Below the pieces are notes generated by a model. The model saw nothing but the letters and a program-made list of their open reading frames with translations. It was not told where the DNA came from and did no database searches. The position numbers and the translations under genes are program-made. Of a stretch of DNA of 64,000 nt, positions 20,404-31,532 are shown one piece after another. Source of the stretch: Anisus vortex (lineage: Eukaryota > Mollusca > Gastropoda > Planorbidae); NCBI GenBank assembly GCA_949126835.1, contig OX421499.1, positions 4,232,553-4,296,552 of the forward strand, in the 5' to 3' direction. Position 1 is the stretch's first letter, and every line of letters begins with the position of its first letter.

Positions 20404-22117
20404 GTCTAATGTTGTTTTTTTTTTTCATTAGGCCTGTATAGAACTCCAAATCGTAACAAAACTGTGCCGGCTTCCAAATCTTCATTGAAGGTCTGGACTA
20501 AAAACCTAAAATCACACTATGTCATCTGTTTATGATTGTTGTTTGTGATGTATTTTATTTTCTGATTGGTTAAATTGTGGACTCTTTCCTCAAAGTCCTA
20601 ACGTTGGCTCCACAGTAATATGAAGAAGACGTAGAATCTTTTATTTCTTCGTCCCTTTCATAATCGTTCTCTTTATTTCTCTGTCGGTCTTTTCATGTTT
20701 CGTATTATCTCTATTCTCTTTTCTCTATTCTCTATTCTCTATTCTCTTTTCTCTATTCTCTATTCTCTCTTTATCTTTCTTGCTTTTTCTTTTAATCCAC
20801 GCGCTTACTTTTTTTTCTCTACTATCATTCTACTTTTCTCTCTATATCTCCTTTGCCTTCTCTCTCTCTCTCTCTCTCTCTCCCCTTGAGCTTACCAATG
20901 CGTCAATTTCTCTCCTCACCTCCAATCACTCCACGACCATTAAATGCCTGGACGGCTCCGGGAGGAGCTGGTCAAGAGATTATATTATCAACAAATTACC
21001 GAAAGCAAGCAAACTGACCACTGGTTCCCCCCCCCCAAAGCGCACCCCCTCCCCACACATTACCCACCTCACTCACCTCCATCGCTCATTTCCCAGCCGC
21101 ATGCGCCCCTCGTGTCTTCATATCCCTCCCCCCATGAACTGTTATTATTTCGCCTGCCATAACAAACACGGCAACAACAAAAAACGAACGAGAGACTACT
21201 ACCCACTGCCAAAAGAATCACGACCTAACGCCCCCCAACCCTACTCCCCCATTGACGCCCCCACCCCTTTTTATTTCTCTCCCACCCCAATCCTCGTATT
21301 CTCTTCCGACCTTTCAACCAAGGGCGGATAATTCTGTCACGAATCCACAGCGGAGTTGACCCCTATTCCCCTTCCCTACCCACGGAACCCACTTGCCCGT
21401 GATTAAAATTCCTTGACACTTCGGGACTTAAACTATGCCCGGGACAAATGTAAACAAGTGCAGCTGTGTGCCGGCCATTGTCCAGAGGGGCCGAAGCTCT
21501 AATTGCATCCAATACACGGCCCACCAGGAGGTGAAAAGGGAGCGGGGCGCGGGGGAGAGGGGTCGGCCTCATCCGCAGTACGCATCGTCGATCCCTACGG
21601 TGATCGGTAGTCAAGGTGCGTGTGGGGGATTGGGGGGAGAAAGGGTGGGCGTGGATCCGACGTCATCATGCCACTTCCGGTGCCTCGTTGTTGTTCCTCC
21701 ACTGTTCCCTGGTTTCCGTTTGTCTATGACACCGATTCCTTCCTTCAGCTGTTGTGTCACAGCCACGAGGGCCGTGCGACAGAGAAATCTGTTTTTAGCC
21801 GGCTGTGGCCAGCTTTAGGGGATTTTTAAAATTTCAGGCACCAGATGCAAGACCTTTCTTCTAAATTCTAAAGTATCAACCTGTCATTTTAAACAGGAAG
21901 GTGGTTTAGCCACATTCAAAGCCCTCCCACCACACATACACCGACACCCACAAACACACATCTTGCTGTGTAGGCCATATATGCAGATGTAATATATGCG
22001 TTACTCAGATGTAATACTTCATGCATGTGACCTACATAGATTAACGGTGTACCTCATGAACATTTGCACTCTTGTGATCTGACGTCACATCATTCCCCTT
22101 ATGTTTTCTATACTCTA
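20404..22117. other. Unassigned DNA, CT-rich then GC-rich
   Basis: 20690-20885 is a pyrimidine tract with TCTCTATTCTCTATTC repeats. 20890-21000 and 21340-21830 are of balanced to GC-rich composition with several CpGs and no repeat I recognise, so they are the better candidates in this window for exons or regulatory DNA. No frame shows a known domain. C runs are at 21030 and 21226. Confidence 0.4.
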
Positions 22118-22125
22118 GTCTAGAT

Positions 22126-22681
22126 CATGAGTTCTCAACGGGGGCGATATCGCCCCCCGGGGGGCGGTGAAAAGCTTTAGGAGGGCGCTGACACTCCGGG
22201 GGGGGGGAGCGATTGGGGGGCGGTGAAGCGCAAGTGGGCGGTACAAATGTACCTGATATATTTTAACACCTCAGCTATTTGAATCGATTAGTTTTCTGAT
22301 GAAATGTGATGTAAACGCAAATGCTGCTAAATATCTGATATCCCCCAACAGTATGCCTACATATTATTATATTAATAAGATATAGGAATCGCAGTGACGT
22401 TTAAATGAAGTAGGGGTCTGTATTTGGCAAATATAGTGTGCGGCCGGCTGGTCCTGTGGTTGGTTTGTCAACCCTGCTGACCGATCACTGTCGTCCTAAC
22501 ATCTGCTAATATTAATGATATTTTGATCTCAGATGTGCTTAATGTGTTTTACACCAAGACCAACGTCTAGTCACTAATGTTAAGTTGGTTAGATAAGTAG
22601 TAATCATACAAACTGGGTATTTATTGTAATGCTTAAAAATATACATATAAATTCTTTAGTCATAAAGGTTGAGAACCTATG
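22126..22681. mobile_element. hAT element, second family (non-autonomous)
   Basis: 556 bp. Ends are CATGAGTTCTCAACG and its inverted counterpart GGTTGAGAACCTATG. Flanks GTCTAGAT and CTCTAGAC agree at 6 of 8 positions with TA at positions 4-5. The 5' part has the inverted repeat GGGGGCGATATCGCCCCC. No transposase frame is visible. Confidence 0.7.
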
Positions 22682-22689
22682 CTCTAGAC

Positions 22690-22895
22690 CATGGGTCGGC
22701 AACCTACGGCACGCGTGCTAGACTTGGCACGCCGGGGGATTTTCAATGGTTAACGGAAGAGACCTTAAAAGTATATTCAATTCTCTTCTACAAGAAATTT
22801 AGTGCTACCGTAGAATGACATTTAGTCTGTTGGCACGCGGAATGAATTAGAAATCATACTTTGGCACACTGTTATAACAAGGTTGCCTACTCCTG
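22690..22895. mobile_element. hAT MITE next to the previous element
   Basis: 206 bp from CATGGGTCGGCAACCTA to AAGGTTGCCTACTCCTG. Target duplications are CTCTAGAC and TTCTAGAC (7 of 8). The left duplication is at the same time the right flank of the 22.1-22.7 kb element, so the two insertions are immediate neighbours. Confidence 0.9.
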
Positions 22896-22903
22896 TTCTA
22901 GAC

Positions 22904-22975
22904 CAGTGCTTCTCGCCATTTCTTCTTCTCCAGTACTCTTAAAATATTACCACTTGCTTTCACATTGCACCACTT
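22904..22975 (+). mobile_element. Possible left end of a third hAT-like element
   Basis: Starts right after the TTCTAGAC duplication with CAGTGCTTCTCGCCATTTC, reminiscent of the CAGTGGTTCTCAACC ends of many hAT elements. It leads directly into the satellite. I did not find a matching right end. Confidence 0.35.
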
Positions 22976-24566
22976 GACCGCCATTTTCGACTTTTTCCTC
23001 CTAACTACTGCTTGACGGCTATTAGGTATTATTTCCTCGTAACCACTGCTTGACCGGTATTTTCGACTACTTTCGACTATTTCCTCCTAACCACCGATTG
23101 ACCGCCATTTTCGACTATTTCCTTCTAACCACCGCTTGACCGCCATTTTCGACTATTTCCTTCTAACCACCGCTTGCCCATCCATTTTCGACTATTTCCT
23201 CCTAACCACCGCTTGACCGCCATTTTCGAATATTTCCTTCTAACCACCGCTTGACCGCCATTTTCGAATATTTCCTTCTAACCACCGCTTGCCCATCCAT
23301 TTTCGACTATTTCCTCCTAACCACCGCTTGCCATCCATTTTCGACTACTTCAGTTCTAGCCACCGCTTGACCGCCATTTTCGACTATTTCCTCCTAACCA
23401 CCGCTTGCCCATCCATTTTCGACTATTTCCTTCTAACCACCGCTTGCCCATCCATTTTCGACTATTTCCTTCTAACCACCGCTTGCCCATCCATTTTCTA
23501 CTATTTTCTCCTAACCACCGCTTGCCCATCCATTTTCGACTATTTTCTTCTAACTACCGCTTGACCGCCATTTTCGACTATTTCCTTCAAGCTACCGCTT
23601 GACCGCCATTTTCGACTATTTCCTTCTAACCACCGCTTGCCCATCCATTTTCGACTATTTCCTCCTAACCACCGCTTGACCGCCATTTTCGACTATTTCC
23701 TTCTAACCACCGCTTGCCCATCCATTTTCGACTATTTCCTCCTAACCACCGCTTGCCATCCATTTTCGACTACTTCAGTTCTAACCACCGCTTGACCGCC
23801 ATTTTCGACTATTTCCTCCTAACCACCGCTTGCCCATCCATTTTCGACTATTTCCTTCTAACCACCGCTTGCCCATCCATTTTCGACTATTTCCTTCTAA
23901 CCACCGCTTGCCCATCCATTTTCGACTATTTTCTCCTAACCACTGCTTGCCCATCCATTTTCGACTATTTCCTTCTAACCACCGCTTGACCGCCATTTTC
24001 GACTATTTCCTTCAAGCTACCACTTGACCGCCATTTTCGACTATTTCCTTCTAACCACCGCTTGACCGCCATTTTCGACTATTTCCTCCTAACTACCGCT
24101 TGACAGCCATTTTCGAATATTTCCTCCTAACCACCGCTTGCCCATCCATTTTCGACTATTTCCTCCTAACCACCGCTTGCCATCCATTTTCGACTACTTC
24201 CTTCTAACCACCGCTTGACCGCCATTTTCGACTATTTCCTCCTAACCACCGCTTGCCCATCCATTTTCGACTATTTTCTTCTAACCACCGCTTGCCCATC
24301 CATTTTCGACTAATTCCTTCTAACCACTGCTTGCCCATCCATTTTCGACTATTTTCTCCTAACCACCGCTTGCCCATCCATTTTCGACTTCCTTCTAACC
24401 ACCGCTTGACCGCCATTTTCGACTATTTCCTTCAAGCTACCACTTGACCGCCATTTTCGACTATTTCCTCCTAACTACCGCTTGACCGCCATTTTCGACT
24501 ATTTCCTCCTAACTACCGCTTGACCGCCATTTTCGACTTTTTCCTCCTATCAACCGCTTGACCGCC
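22976..24566. repeat. 38-39-bp satellite with higher-order repeat
   Basis: About 41 units of two types: CCACCGCTTGACCGCCATTT followed by TCGACTATTTCCTTCTAA, and a form with GCTTGCCCATCCATTTTC. Marker variants recur at a fixed longer distance: the short GCTTGCCATCC unit near 23327, 23752 and 24176, and the TTCAAGCTACC unit near 23586, 24010 and 24430. This gives a higher-order repeat of about 424 bp. Open frames (PSIFDYFLLTTAC) only reflect the 39-bp units. Confidence 0.95.
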
Positions 24567-24990
24567 CAGTAATAACAAGACCTCAATTCCCTTGATGGTT
24601 TTCAATGTCTGAAGCTACACTGTTTCCCCGGCTTTAAGGGTGGGGGGATGGGGGGGAGGCTTGCGGTGTAGAGCTCTATCATGCCCGCACCCTTCCCCCT
24701 CCCCGTCATCCCACCCCTTTGCTCATGGTCATGTTGTCTTTCTTTCTTTCCTTCTTTTTCTTTCTCTCTCTTTTCAAAAGAATAATTTTTTATTATTATT
24801 ATCTTTTTTTTTTATCTTTTTCATTGCTGTTATAATCAATTATGCCAATAAAAGTATTGTAGTGTTATTTACAACAATAAGGCGATGAGTGCATGTTCAC
24901 TCAGCTCGATAGGAAGGAGATGTTCATTTTGGATTGAATGTTATAGATTGACTAACACGATTGCTTGTTTTTGAGAGATTATCTATTGGT
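24567..24990. other. Unassigned DNA
   Basis: G-run at 24648 and a T-rich stretch at 24740-24830. Nothing recognised. Confidence 0.5.
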
Positions 24991-24994
24991 ACAG

Positions 24995-25078
24995 TACATC
25001 TTATCTTATCTTATATATTACAGAAGCTCCTTCTATAAAAAAAAAAGATTATTGCGTCGTACGCTCTTCCGTGATATA
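24995..25078 (-). mobile_element. LINE A tail fragment
   Basis: Reverse copy of the (GATAA)n tail and terminal UTR (ATATTACAGAAGCTCCTTCT, ATTGCGTCGTACGCTCTTCC). No coding part is left. Confidence 0.7.
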
Positions 25079-25890
25079 TATAATGGGATAACCTCTTGAA
25101 AACTTTGTAAAAATTTGTCGTGGATTAACTCCCTTATCAACGTTTATATATTTTGGTAACAAAAAAGATAATTTAAAAAAGTGAGTGGGGAGCGGGAGAA
25201 GCAAGGACACGCTCGTCAGGGGCGTCACGGGGAAGCACTGTGGGGGGTCTAGCACGAACCCCACGATGACCGACGATCTGACCCGTGCAGCGCGCGCCGT
25301 GACCAATTACCTACCGCGTAAACTATTTAATCACATGGATTGACCACGACTGACCACCAGCGTTGATACGGGAAATCGTCCGCCCCTCCTCTACCTCCTC
25401 ACACCCTCCCCCCTTTCTCTAATTGTGTGTGTGTATGTCTGTGTGAGTGTGTGGATGTGTGTCTGGGGAAAGCTTGGCTTAACGAATTTCATCTGAAAAT
25501 GGAGAGCGGATGATGAAAGACGAAAGCGGTGATGCGGCGGGTGGGGGCGGTGAGGTAGGGGCGGGAAGGGTTCGAAGGGAGCACCCCTCCACGCCAACTC
25601 AAGGGAACAGGCTGAGCAAAGAAAATAAACAAAACCTGGAGGCTTCATGAATTTAATAAGGCGCCCTTCCTCGCCCCACCCCACCACCATTTCTACAAAA
25701 CACACACATTAAAACACGGGGTTCTCCTAGTCCCTGAAGCATTCAATTAGGAAGACTCTAGCTCTTGTATTAAACTGACCAGTGGTCAGGTAATAACCCG
25801 GTCAATATGCCTGTATTCCAATCAAGCTATAATTAAGATCACTTTTTTCTCTCCAAGTCCTAGCTTTCTAGAAGGGGGTGGGCAAGTGGA
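25079..25890. other. Unassigned DNA
   Basis: 25190-25330 is balanced in composition (AGCGCGCGCCGTGACC). A CA/TG microsatellite-like stretch lies at 25420-25465. No gene or element recognised. Confidence 0.4.
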
Positions 25891-26043
25891 TGGGGGTTTC
25901 TAAGGCGTACTGAAGGTCCTGGGTTCGAATTCTGGTGAAGGCTAGGATTTGTTCCCGGGTTACCGTGTCCACACAAACTAGTGAACGCTGCTTCACCGGC
26001 CCTATGATTAATTTAGTCAGACGGAGTTTATATAATACAAATA
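25891..26043 (+). mobile_element. SINE with internal deletion
   Basis: The head (AGGTCCTGGGTTCGAATTC, TGAAGGCTAGGATTTGTTCC) is joined directly to the 3' part (GTGAACGCTGCTTCACCGGC, CCTATGATTAATTTAGTCAG). The core of about 110 bp is missing. Confidence 0.85.
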
Positions 26044-26164
26044 GTATTGAGCAAACAAAAGCAACGAATCACTAGTTGCAGTTATAGGTTTAAAAGAAAA
26101 ATGTTGACCATGTTTCGCTACTCTCTACTTTACTGCAAGTCTGGAGAACAATTTCTTTTGTACG

Positions 26165-26218
26165 GCAGCGTGATGATTGTGTGGCCAGTAATGTACCTGG
26201 CCAGCTTTACTCCATTTT
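26165..26218 (-). mobile_element. SINE body fragment
   Basis: GTGATGATTGTGTGGCCAGT and CTGGCCAGCTTTACTCC resemble the reverse SINE body (ACTAGGTGATTGTGTGGCCA, GCCGCCTTTACTTTACC). Short and diverged. Confidence 0.4.
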
Positions 26219-27244
26219 ATGCAATGCAGAAGGTGGGTGTCACGGTCCACGGCGGCAATAATAAAAAAAATTTCTATCAATTTAATTCCAATAGAAAATT
26301 GGAAGCACACAAAAAAAAAACCGGGTAAGGAACAAGTTAAATGCACAGATACTATTAAACAAATGTTTAAATGCCACAATTTGTCTTTCACTAAAAAGTT
26401 CTACGCAATATGAAAGAATGAAAAGAAGGAGACAAGCTCTATAGAACTGTAGAACTCCTGCCAACTGAAATTCAGCTCCTCGCCCCTCTCCCCCCATCCT
26501 CCCCATACCCAAACCGCTAGTACGAAAAATCGCCAAAGTTTTACCCAAACACAAAATTATAATGTAGGCAAATAAAGTGGTGAACAGAGAACAACTTTAA
26601 AGGGCAAACGAGGCTAGAGATTCTGATTGTGTTCAACAAATTTTTATGTTCAGCGAGTTAAAAGACGAGTTGTTTTTCTTCTGTTTCTTGTTTATGTAGA
26701 GTTTGCTCTACCGTTGTGGCCGATTGTAACACTGGCCAATAGCTCTTTAAGTGAGTCTATACATGGGGGAGTCCATTTCGCTCCCTTTGCCTTACCCCTC
26801 CACCACCAACCCCCCGATACCAACTTCTAGTCAGATGATTGTCCTTCAAAGCACAAGCGCCTCCAGAAGCATACCTTCAGGACCGTAGCACCCCCGCCTT
26901 TCTCTTTTGGCTCTTTATTTTTTCTTTTTTGTATGCGCTCTCTTTCTTTTGTTGAGCCGAGGAAAAGAATTTTAATTTGAGCAAATTAGAACATTAAAAG
27001 GCAAAAATGTTTTTCTTTCCATCAAGTGGTTTTGAATAAACACACCTGGATTGTGGAGGAATCGGGAGAGGGGGTACCTGTAGTTGCTTCCTGACTACAG
27101 CAGGTAGGCGTGAGGTCATACAAGATGGCAGATGAAGCGTATCCGAGAAAGAGGATAAGATAAGAGGGAGCGTAGAAGAAAGAAGGTATATCAAAAGAGA
27201 ATTTTAAAAAGGAGCGAAAAAATATGGTAAATGTTTTCAGAGAG
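26219..27244. other. Unassigned DNA
   Basis: Mostly unique by eye, with a C-rich stretch at 26480-26510. No domain in any frame, no element ends seen. Confidence 0.4.
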
Positions 27245-27650
27245 AGTGAGAGAAAGTTGTTCCTTTGATGGTAGATGGAGCACAACGTGGTGGTCCATGG
27301 CCCACAAGTTTCCAGCGGGCTATAGCTAACCGATTGAACATGACCCCCCGTCGTGGCGCCCTCGGCTCGTTGCACCGAGTGAGCTTCCAGCAAGAAGGTG
27401 TGAGTGGGATGAATAGCCTCGAAAAGCACGTCGCCCGAAACCTGCTGCCCACGAAGCCAATTCCACGCGCGCATCTCGTGTCCTGGACTTGGTGCGAGCA
27501 TGCCGGAGATTGTGACGTCCCAGGAGTTCTTTGGTCTGCCTGCACATCTACACAATAGTGAGCTCTGGCCTGTTTGGTTCTGTCCTCGATGCGTGCCACA
27601 ATCGGCATTCCTCGCACAGGAGTCCCACCTCCGCACCTGGTCGAGGCATT
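27245..27650 (+). other. GC-rich unique segment, possible coding relic
   Basis: This 400-bp block is distinctly more GC-rich and complex than its surroundings. Near its right end a plus-strand frame reads FCPRCVPQSAF, then ESHLRTWSRH, which resembles a decayed C2H2 finger of the kind found at LINE C-termini. Both strands have longish open frames, none with a recognised domain. It may be a LINE relic, a pseudogene piece or a host exon. I cannot decide. Confidence 0.3.
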
Positions 27651-27794
27651 ATAGATAGATGGATAGAGAGAGAGAAGGAATGAGAGAATGGATTTATAAA
27701 GAAAGATAGAAAGAAAATTTTTAGAGGGAAAACATATAATATATAGATAGATTTTATTGATTTGTTTAAAGAGAAAGAGCGATTAATAGAAATA

Positions 27795-27901
27795 TAGATA
27801 GACAGAGAGGCAGAGAGGCAGAGAGGCAGAGAGGCAGAGAGGCAGAGAGGCAGAGAGGCAGAGAGGCAGAGAGGCAGAGAGGCAGAGAGGCAGAGAGGCA
27901 G
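27795..27901. repeat. 8-bp repeat GAGGCAGA
   Basis: About 13 perfect units. It passes without a gap into the next 8-bp array, so the phase of eight is kept across the boundary. Confidence 0.95.
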
Positions 27902-28300
27902 ATACATAGATAAATAGATAAATAGATAAATAGATAAATAGATAAATAGATAAATAGATAAATAGATAAATAGATAAATAGATAAATAGATAAATAGATA
28001 AATAGATAAATAGATAAATAGATAAATAGATAAATAGATAAACAGATAAACAGATAAACAGATAAACAGATAAACAGATAAACAGATACATAGATAAATA
28101 GATAAATAGATAAATAGATAAATAGATAAATAGATAAATAGATAAATAGATAAATAGATAAATAGATAAATAGATAAATAGATAAATAGATAAATAGATA
28201 AATAGATAAACAGATAAACAGATAAACAGATAAACAGATAAATAGATAAATAGATAAATAGATAAATAGATAAATAGATAAATAGATTGATAGGTAGATA
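27902..28300. repeat. 8-bp repeat GATAAATA with GATAAACA blocks
   Basis: About 49 units. Two blocks of consecutive GATAAACA units (about 28038-28087 and 28207-28240) sit within uniform GATAAATA. Single GATACATA units mark block edges (27902 and 28087). Confidence 0.95.
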
Positions 28301-28640
28301 GATAGGTAGATATAGAAAAATGAGAGATAAACAGATTGAAACATTGTTAAAAATATCGCACTCTAAAACGTTGAAAGAATTAAAAGTATTTCTCTTCCTG
28401 CTTCCTAGTTCTAGTAAATTATACTAAGAGATACAGATAAACGGTGTTGTTGTTGTTTTCTACAGGCGACAAATAAGGAGAAATGTTTACAAGTGAGTGA
28501 GTGAATAGATCTTATTGAAAAGACGAAAACATGTACGATGCAATACAATAATTTATATCTATGATTACACCGGAGAAACCCGTTGGATAACACGAACACA
28601 ATCCATTAAGCGTTGAATTGTATCTCTAGAAATTCTAGTG

Positions 28641-28842
28641 CAGGGATCGGCAACCTAGGGAACGCATGCCAGACTTGGCACGCAGAGATTTCCAATGGCA
28701 CGCGGAAGACCTCCGAAATGGCAATTTAAGTCTCTTCTACGATAAATTTAGTGCTATTGGATGATGACTTTTAGGCTGCTGGCACGCTGAATGAATTATA
28801 AATCCTAATTTGGCACGCAGTTACGAAAAGGTTGCTGACCTG
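28641..28842. mobile_element. hAT MITE with perfect target duplication
   Basis: 202 bp from CAGGGATCGGCAACCTAGG to AAAAGGTTGCTGACCTG, flanked by TTCTAGTG at 28633-28640 and 28843-28850. Best-preserved copy of the family. It contains TTTAAGTCTCTTCTACGA and GGCACGCTGAATGAATTATA. Confidence 0.95.
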
Positions 28843-28854
28843 TTCTAGTGGGAT

Positions 28855-28960
28855 AGTGCTCCCCAATCGCTCTCTCCCCCTCTCTCGCGCTCTCTCTCTC
28901 TCTGAATGCACATCTCTTAATCAGATCGCCTCTTTTTCTCGCCCCTTCTCTCGCTATCTG

Positions 28961-29001
<41 letters not shown>

Positions 29002-29050
29002 ACATCTCTTGTTCACACTCTCCCTTCCTCTCCAACTCTCTCTGATTCTC
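28855..29050. repeat. CT-rich low-complexity region
   Basis: CTCTCT tracts (28885-28905 and 28965-29000) separated by short complex stretches. Confidence 0.8.
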
Positions 29051-29127
29051 ACCTCTTTCATCTTCTCTATTAATCAAAACAACAACATTCCAAAAACTGT
29101 ATCTTTATCCCTTTGCGAGGAAAAAAA

Positions 29128-29324
29128 ATGCATGTAAGTACTCTTTCTTTCCCATTGGCGGTCGGGCATTGAATGGGTTGCCTGAACGAACCAGGAAAAC
29201 CAGTAACTTAACATCATTTAAAACATTATTAAAGATGCAAGACTAGACTAGGACCACGGATGGGCGTAGGACGCACTAATCTTCTTTATAGAAGGAGCGT
29301 CTGTAATATATAAGATAAGATATT
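29128..29324 (+). mobile_element. LINE A 3' end
   Basis: RT C-terminus (EWVA-type decay of EWNGLPEQTRK, then NQ/RKTSNLTSFKTLLKMQD) followed by GGACCACGGATGGGCGTAGG and the tail GAAGGAGCGTCTGTAATATA plus GATAAGATA. 5'-truncated. Confidence 0.85.
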
Positions 29325-29879
29325 AAAAAAACTCTTCTTCTTCTTTTCCGATTATAACTCTCCCACCTCCTCCATTTTTCTTTCACTCTCATTCCTCCGT
29401 ACCACAAAAAAAAATAATAATATAAAAACCCCACCACCAATCTTGGCTTGACACGCCCATGCCAAAAAAAAAAACCTAACCCAACATGCTATATTCATCA
29501 AAAGTCATCCATCATCACCTGACGACGGGGATCAGCTAGCAGCTGCCAGGGAAGAACTCATTCTATGCTCGCCTGAAACGCTGGCATCTATTACGAGGAC
29601 TGGTTGAGGTGCATAGCTCGTAATGGAAGCCCATTTTCAAACGTAAAAAAAAAAAAGAAAGCACAATAAAAAAAACAACAACTTGACAAGCAAAGGGGGA
29701 CTGGGGGAAGTTACGAGGGGGAGGGAGTAAAGTTTAAAAAAACAAAACAAATTTTGCCGCACATCCGTGCACTAATTTACCGGAGACCTGGAGACCTGTT
29801 TGTGGACTTGATTCGAGGTTTTGGATTGTGGAAATTAACTGGTGATTTATATCATAGTATGGGAATAAGACGCAGAGAT
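29325..29879. other. Unassigned A-rich DNA
   Basis: Several A-runs (29405, 29463, 29645, 29665). The part 29510-29630 is of balanced composition but unrecognised. Confidence 0.45.
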
Positions 29880-30150
29880 ATTGGTTGACTGATTGATTAG
29901 GAGATTGAATGAATGATTCATTGGGATATTGGTTGATTGGGATATTGGATCAATGATTGATTGGAACATTGAATGATTGGGAGATTGATTAATTGGGATT
30001 TGGTTGATTGATTGGACGATTGATTGAATAAAATATTGATTGATTGGAAGATTGATTGATTGGAAGATTGATTGATTGGAAGATCGGTTGATTGGTGGAT
30101 TGGTTGTCTGTGAGATTGGATGAATGATTGATTGATTGATTGGTTGATAG
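29880..30150. repeat. (GATT)n-derived repeat
   Basis: Irregular ATTGATTGATTGG words, with the unit GATTGATTGATTGGAA repeated at about 30035-30085. Confidence 0.85.
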
Positions 30151-30489
30151 TTACACATGCAGACCGCAGATATACATTTAGACGTAAGGACGAACAGATA
30201 CGAACAGATACGTGAACAGATAGATGTATACATAGATAGTTGTGTTCCTTGGAGATCTATCTACCTGTCTATCTATGTAGATGTCTTAATATTTAACTAT
30301 CTAACTATGTAAATGTCTAATTATTTAAATTTCTAAGTACTAACTATCTATATATTATGGGTCTACTTCTATCTATCACTATCTAACTATCCAGCTTACT
30401 CTATTTTCCAACTCTATATATCTCACTCTATCCTTTCTTACTCTTTCTATCAAACTAACTATCTATTTATATATAAAGGACTACCATGT

Positions 30490-30945
30490 CTTCAACACCA
30501 CTGCAAGGGACCACCATTTCTGAAACACCAATTGCAAGGGACCACCATTTCTGCAGCACCAACTGCAAGGGACCACCATTTCTGCAGCACCAACTGCAAG
30601 GGACCACCATTTCTGTAGCACGAACTGCAAGGGACCACCATTTCTGCAGCACCAATTGCAAGGGACCACCATTTCTGCAACACCAACTGCAAGGAACCAC
30701 CATTTCTGCAACACCAACTGCAAGGGACCACCATTTCTGCAACACCCACTGCAAGGGACCACCATTTCTGCAACACCAACTGCAAGGGACCACCATTTCT
30801 GCAACACCAACTGCAAGGGGCCACCATTTCTGCAACACCCACTGCAAGGGACCACCATTTCTGCAACACCCACTGCAAGGGACCACCATTTCTGCAACAC
30901 CAACTGCAAGGGACCACCATTTCCACAACACCAACTGCCCTTTTG
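30490..30945. repeat. 31-bp tandem array, about 14 units
   Basis: Unit CTGCAAGGGACCACCATTTC followed by TGCAACACCAA, with minor variants (CAGCACCAA, ACACCCACT). Since 31 is not a multiple of three, long frames in several phases on both strands are repeat artefacts. Preceded by a (TCTA)-rich stretch. Confidence 0.95.
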
Positions 30946-31361
30946 CACTCTTTCCCCCCTCGTCGTCAACTTCCCATCGTAAAGCCAATGTGTGAGAGGG
31001 GAAGGGGAAGGATCCCAACCACAGTTCTATTTGGCCGTCTCCAATTTCGACGTGAACATCTGCGAGGCGTCAACGTGACAGGATCGATTTCGGGAATATG
31101 AAAATTTGCCAAGTACAGAAGGGAGATAAGAAAAAAAAAACGAAGGGGAGAGATTCCGAAAGATTCCGTTGGAAAGGCGGGAAAAGTAAAAACAAAAATT
31201 CCTTCCACGAAACCATGTGGAATTTCACTTAAATGTACAATAATCCTTTCAGAATGTCTTTCTGCCTTTTTCTTTAATTCTCTCTCACTCTCTCCATCTG
31301 GTCTCTCTCTCTCTCTCTCTCTTTATCTGCTCTTCTCTCTTTCCAGCTTTAATATTCTAGA
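30946..31361. other. Unassigned DNA with a (CT)n tract
   Basis: 30990-31210 is unique by eye. (CT)n lies at 31304-31323. Confidence 0.45.
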
Positions 31362-31415
31362 TGTGTTATCGTATATGTTACAGACGTCCCTTTCTACACA
31401 AAAGATTATTGTCTA
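31362..31415 (-). mobile_element. LINE A tail fragment
   Basis: ATCGTATATGTTACAGACGT followed by CCCTTTCTACACAAAAGATT is a short reverse copy of the LINE A terminus. Confidence 0.55.
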
Positions 31416-31532
31416 AAAATATTTTTTGAAAGAAGAAATGGTTATGTTTGTTATAACATTGAAACAAAAAATCACTGGAGTAATTTTGGCTTTTAATTCC
31501 CCCTCCCCCCCTCCCCCCCACAAACTCACAAG

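Noticed and set aside
23289..24447. Possible repetitive protein (PSIFDYFLLTTAC repeats)
   Set aside because: Satellite units read in frame by chance. Frames break at each length variant.
27022..27636. 204-codon minus-strand frame
   Set aside because: No recognised domain, and the competing plus-strand frame has a finger-like string. Kept only as an unassigned GC-rich island.
30467..31018. Long frames on both strands across the 31-bp array
   Set aside because: All phases translate the same tandem unit. Not a gene.
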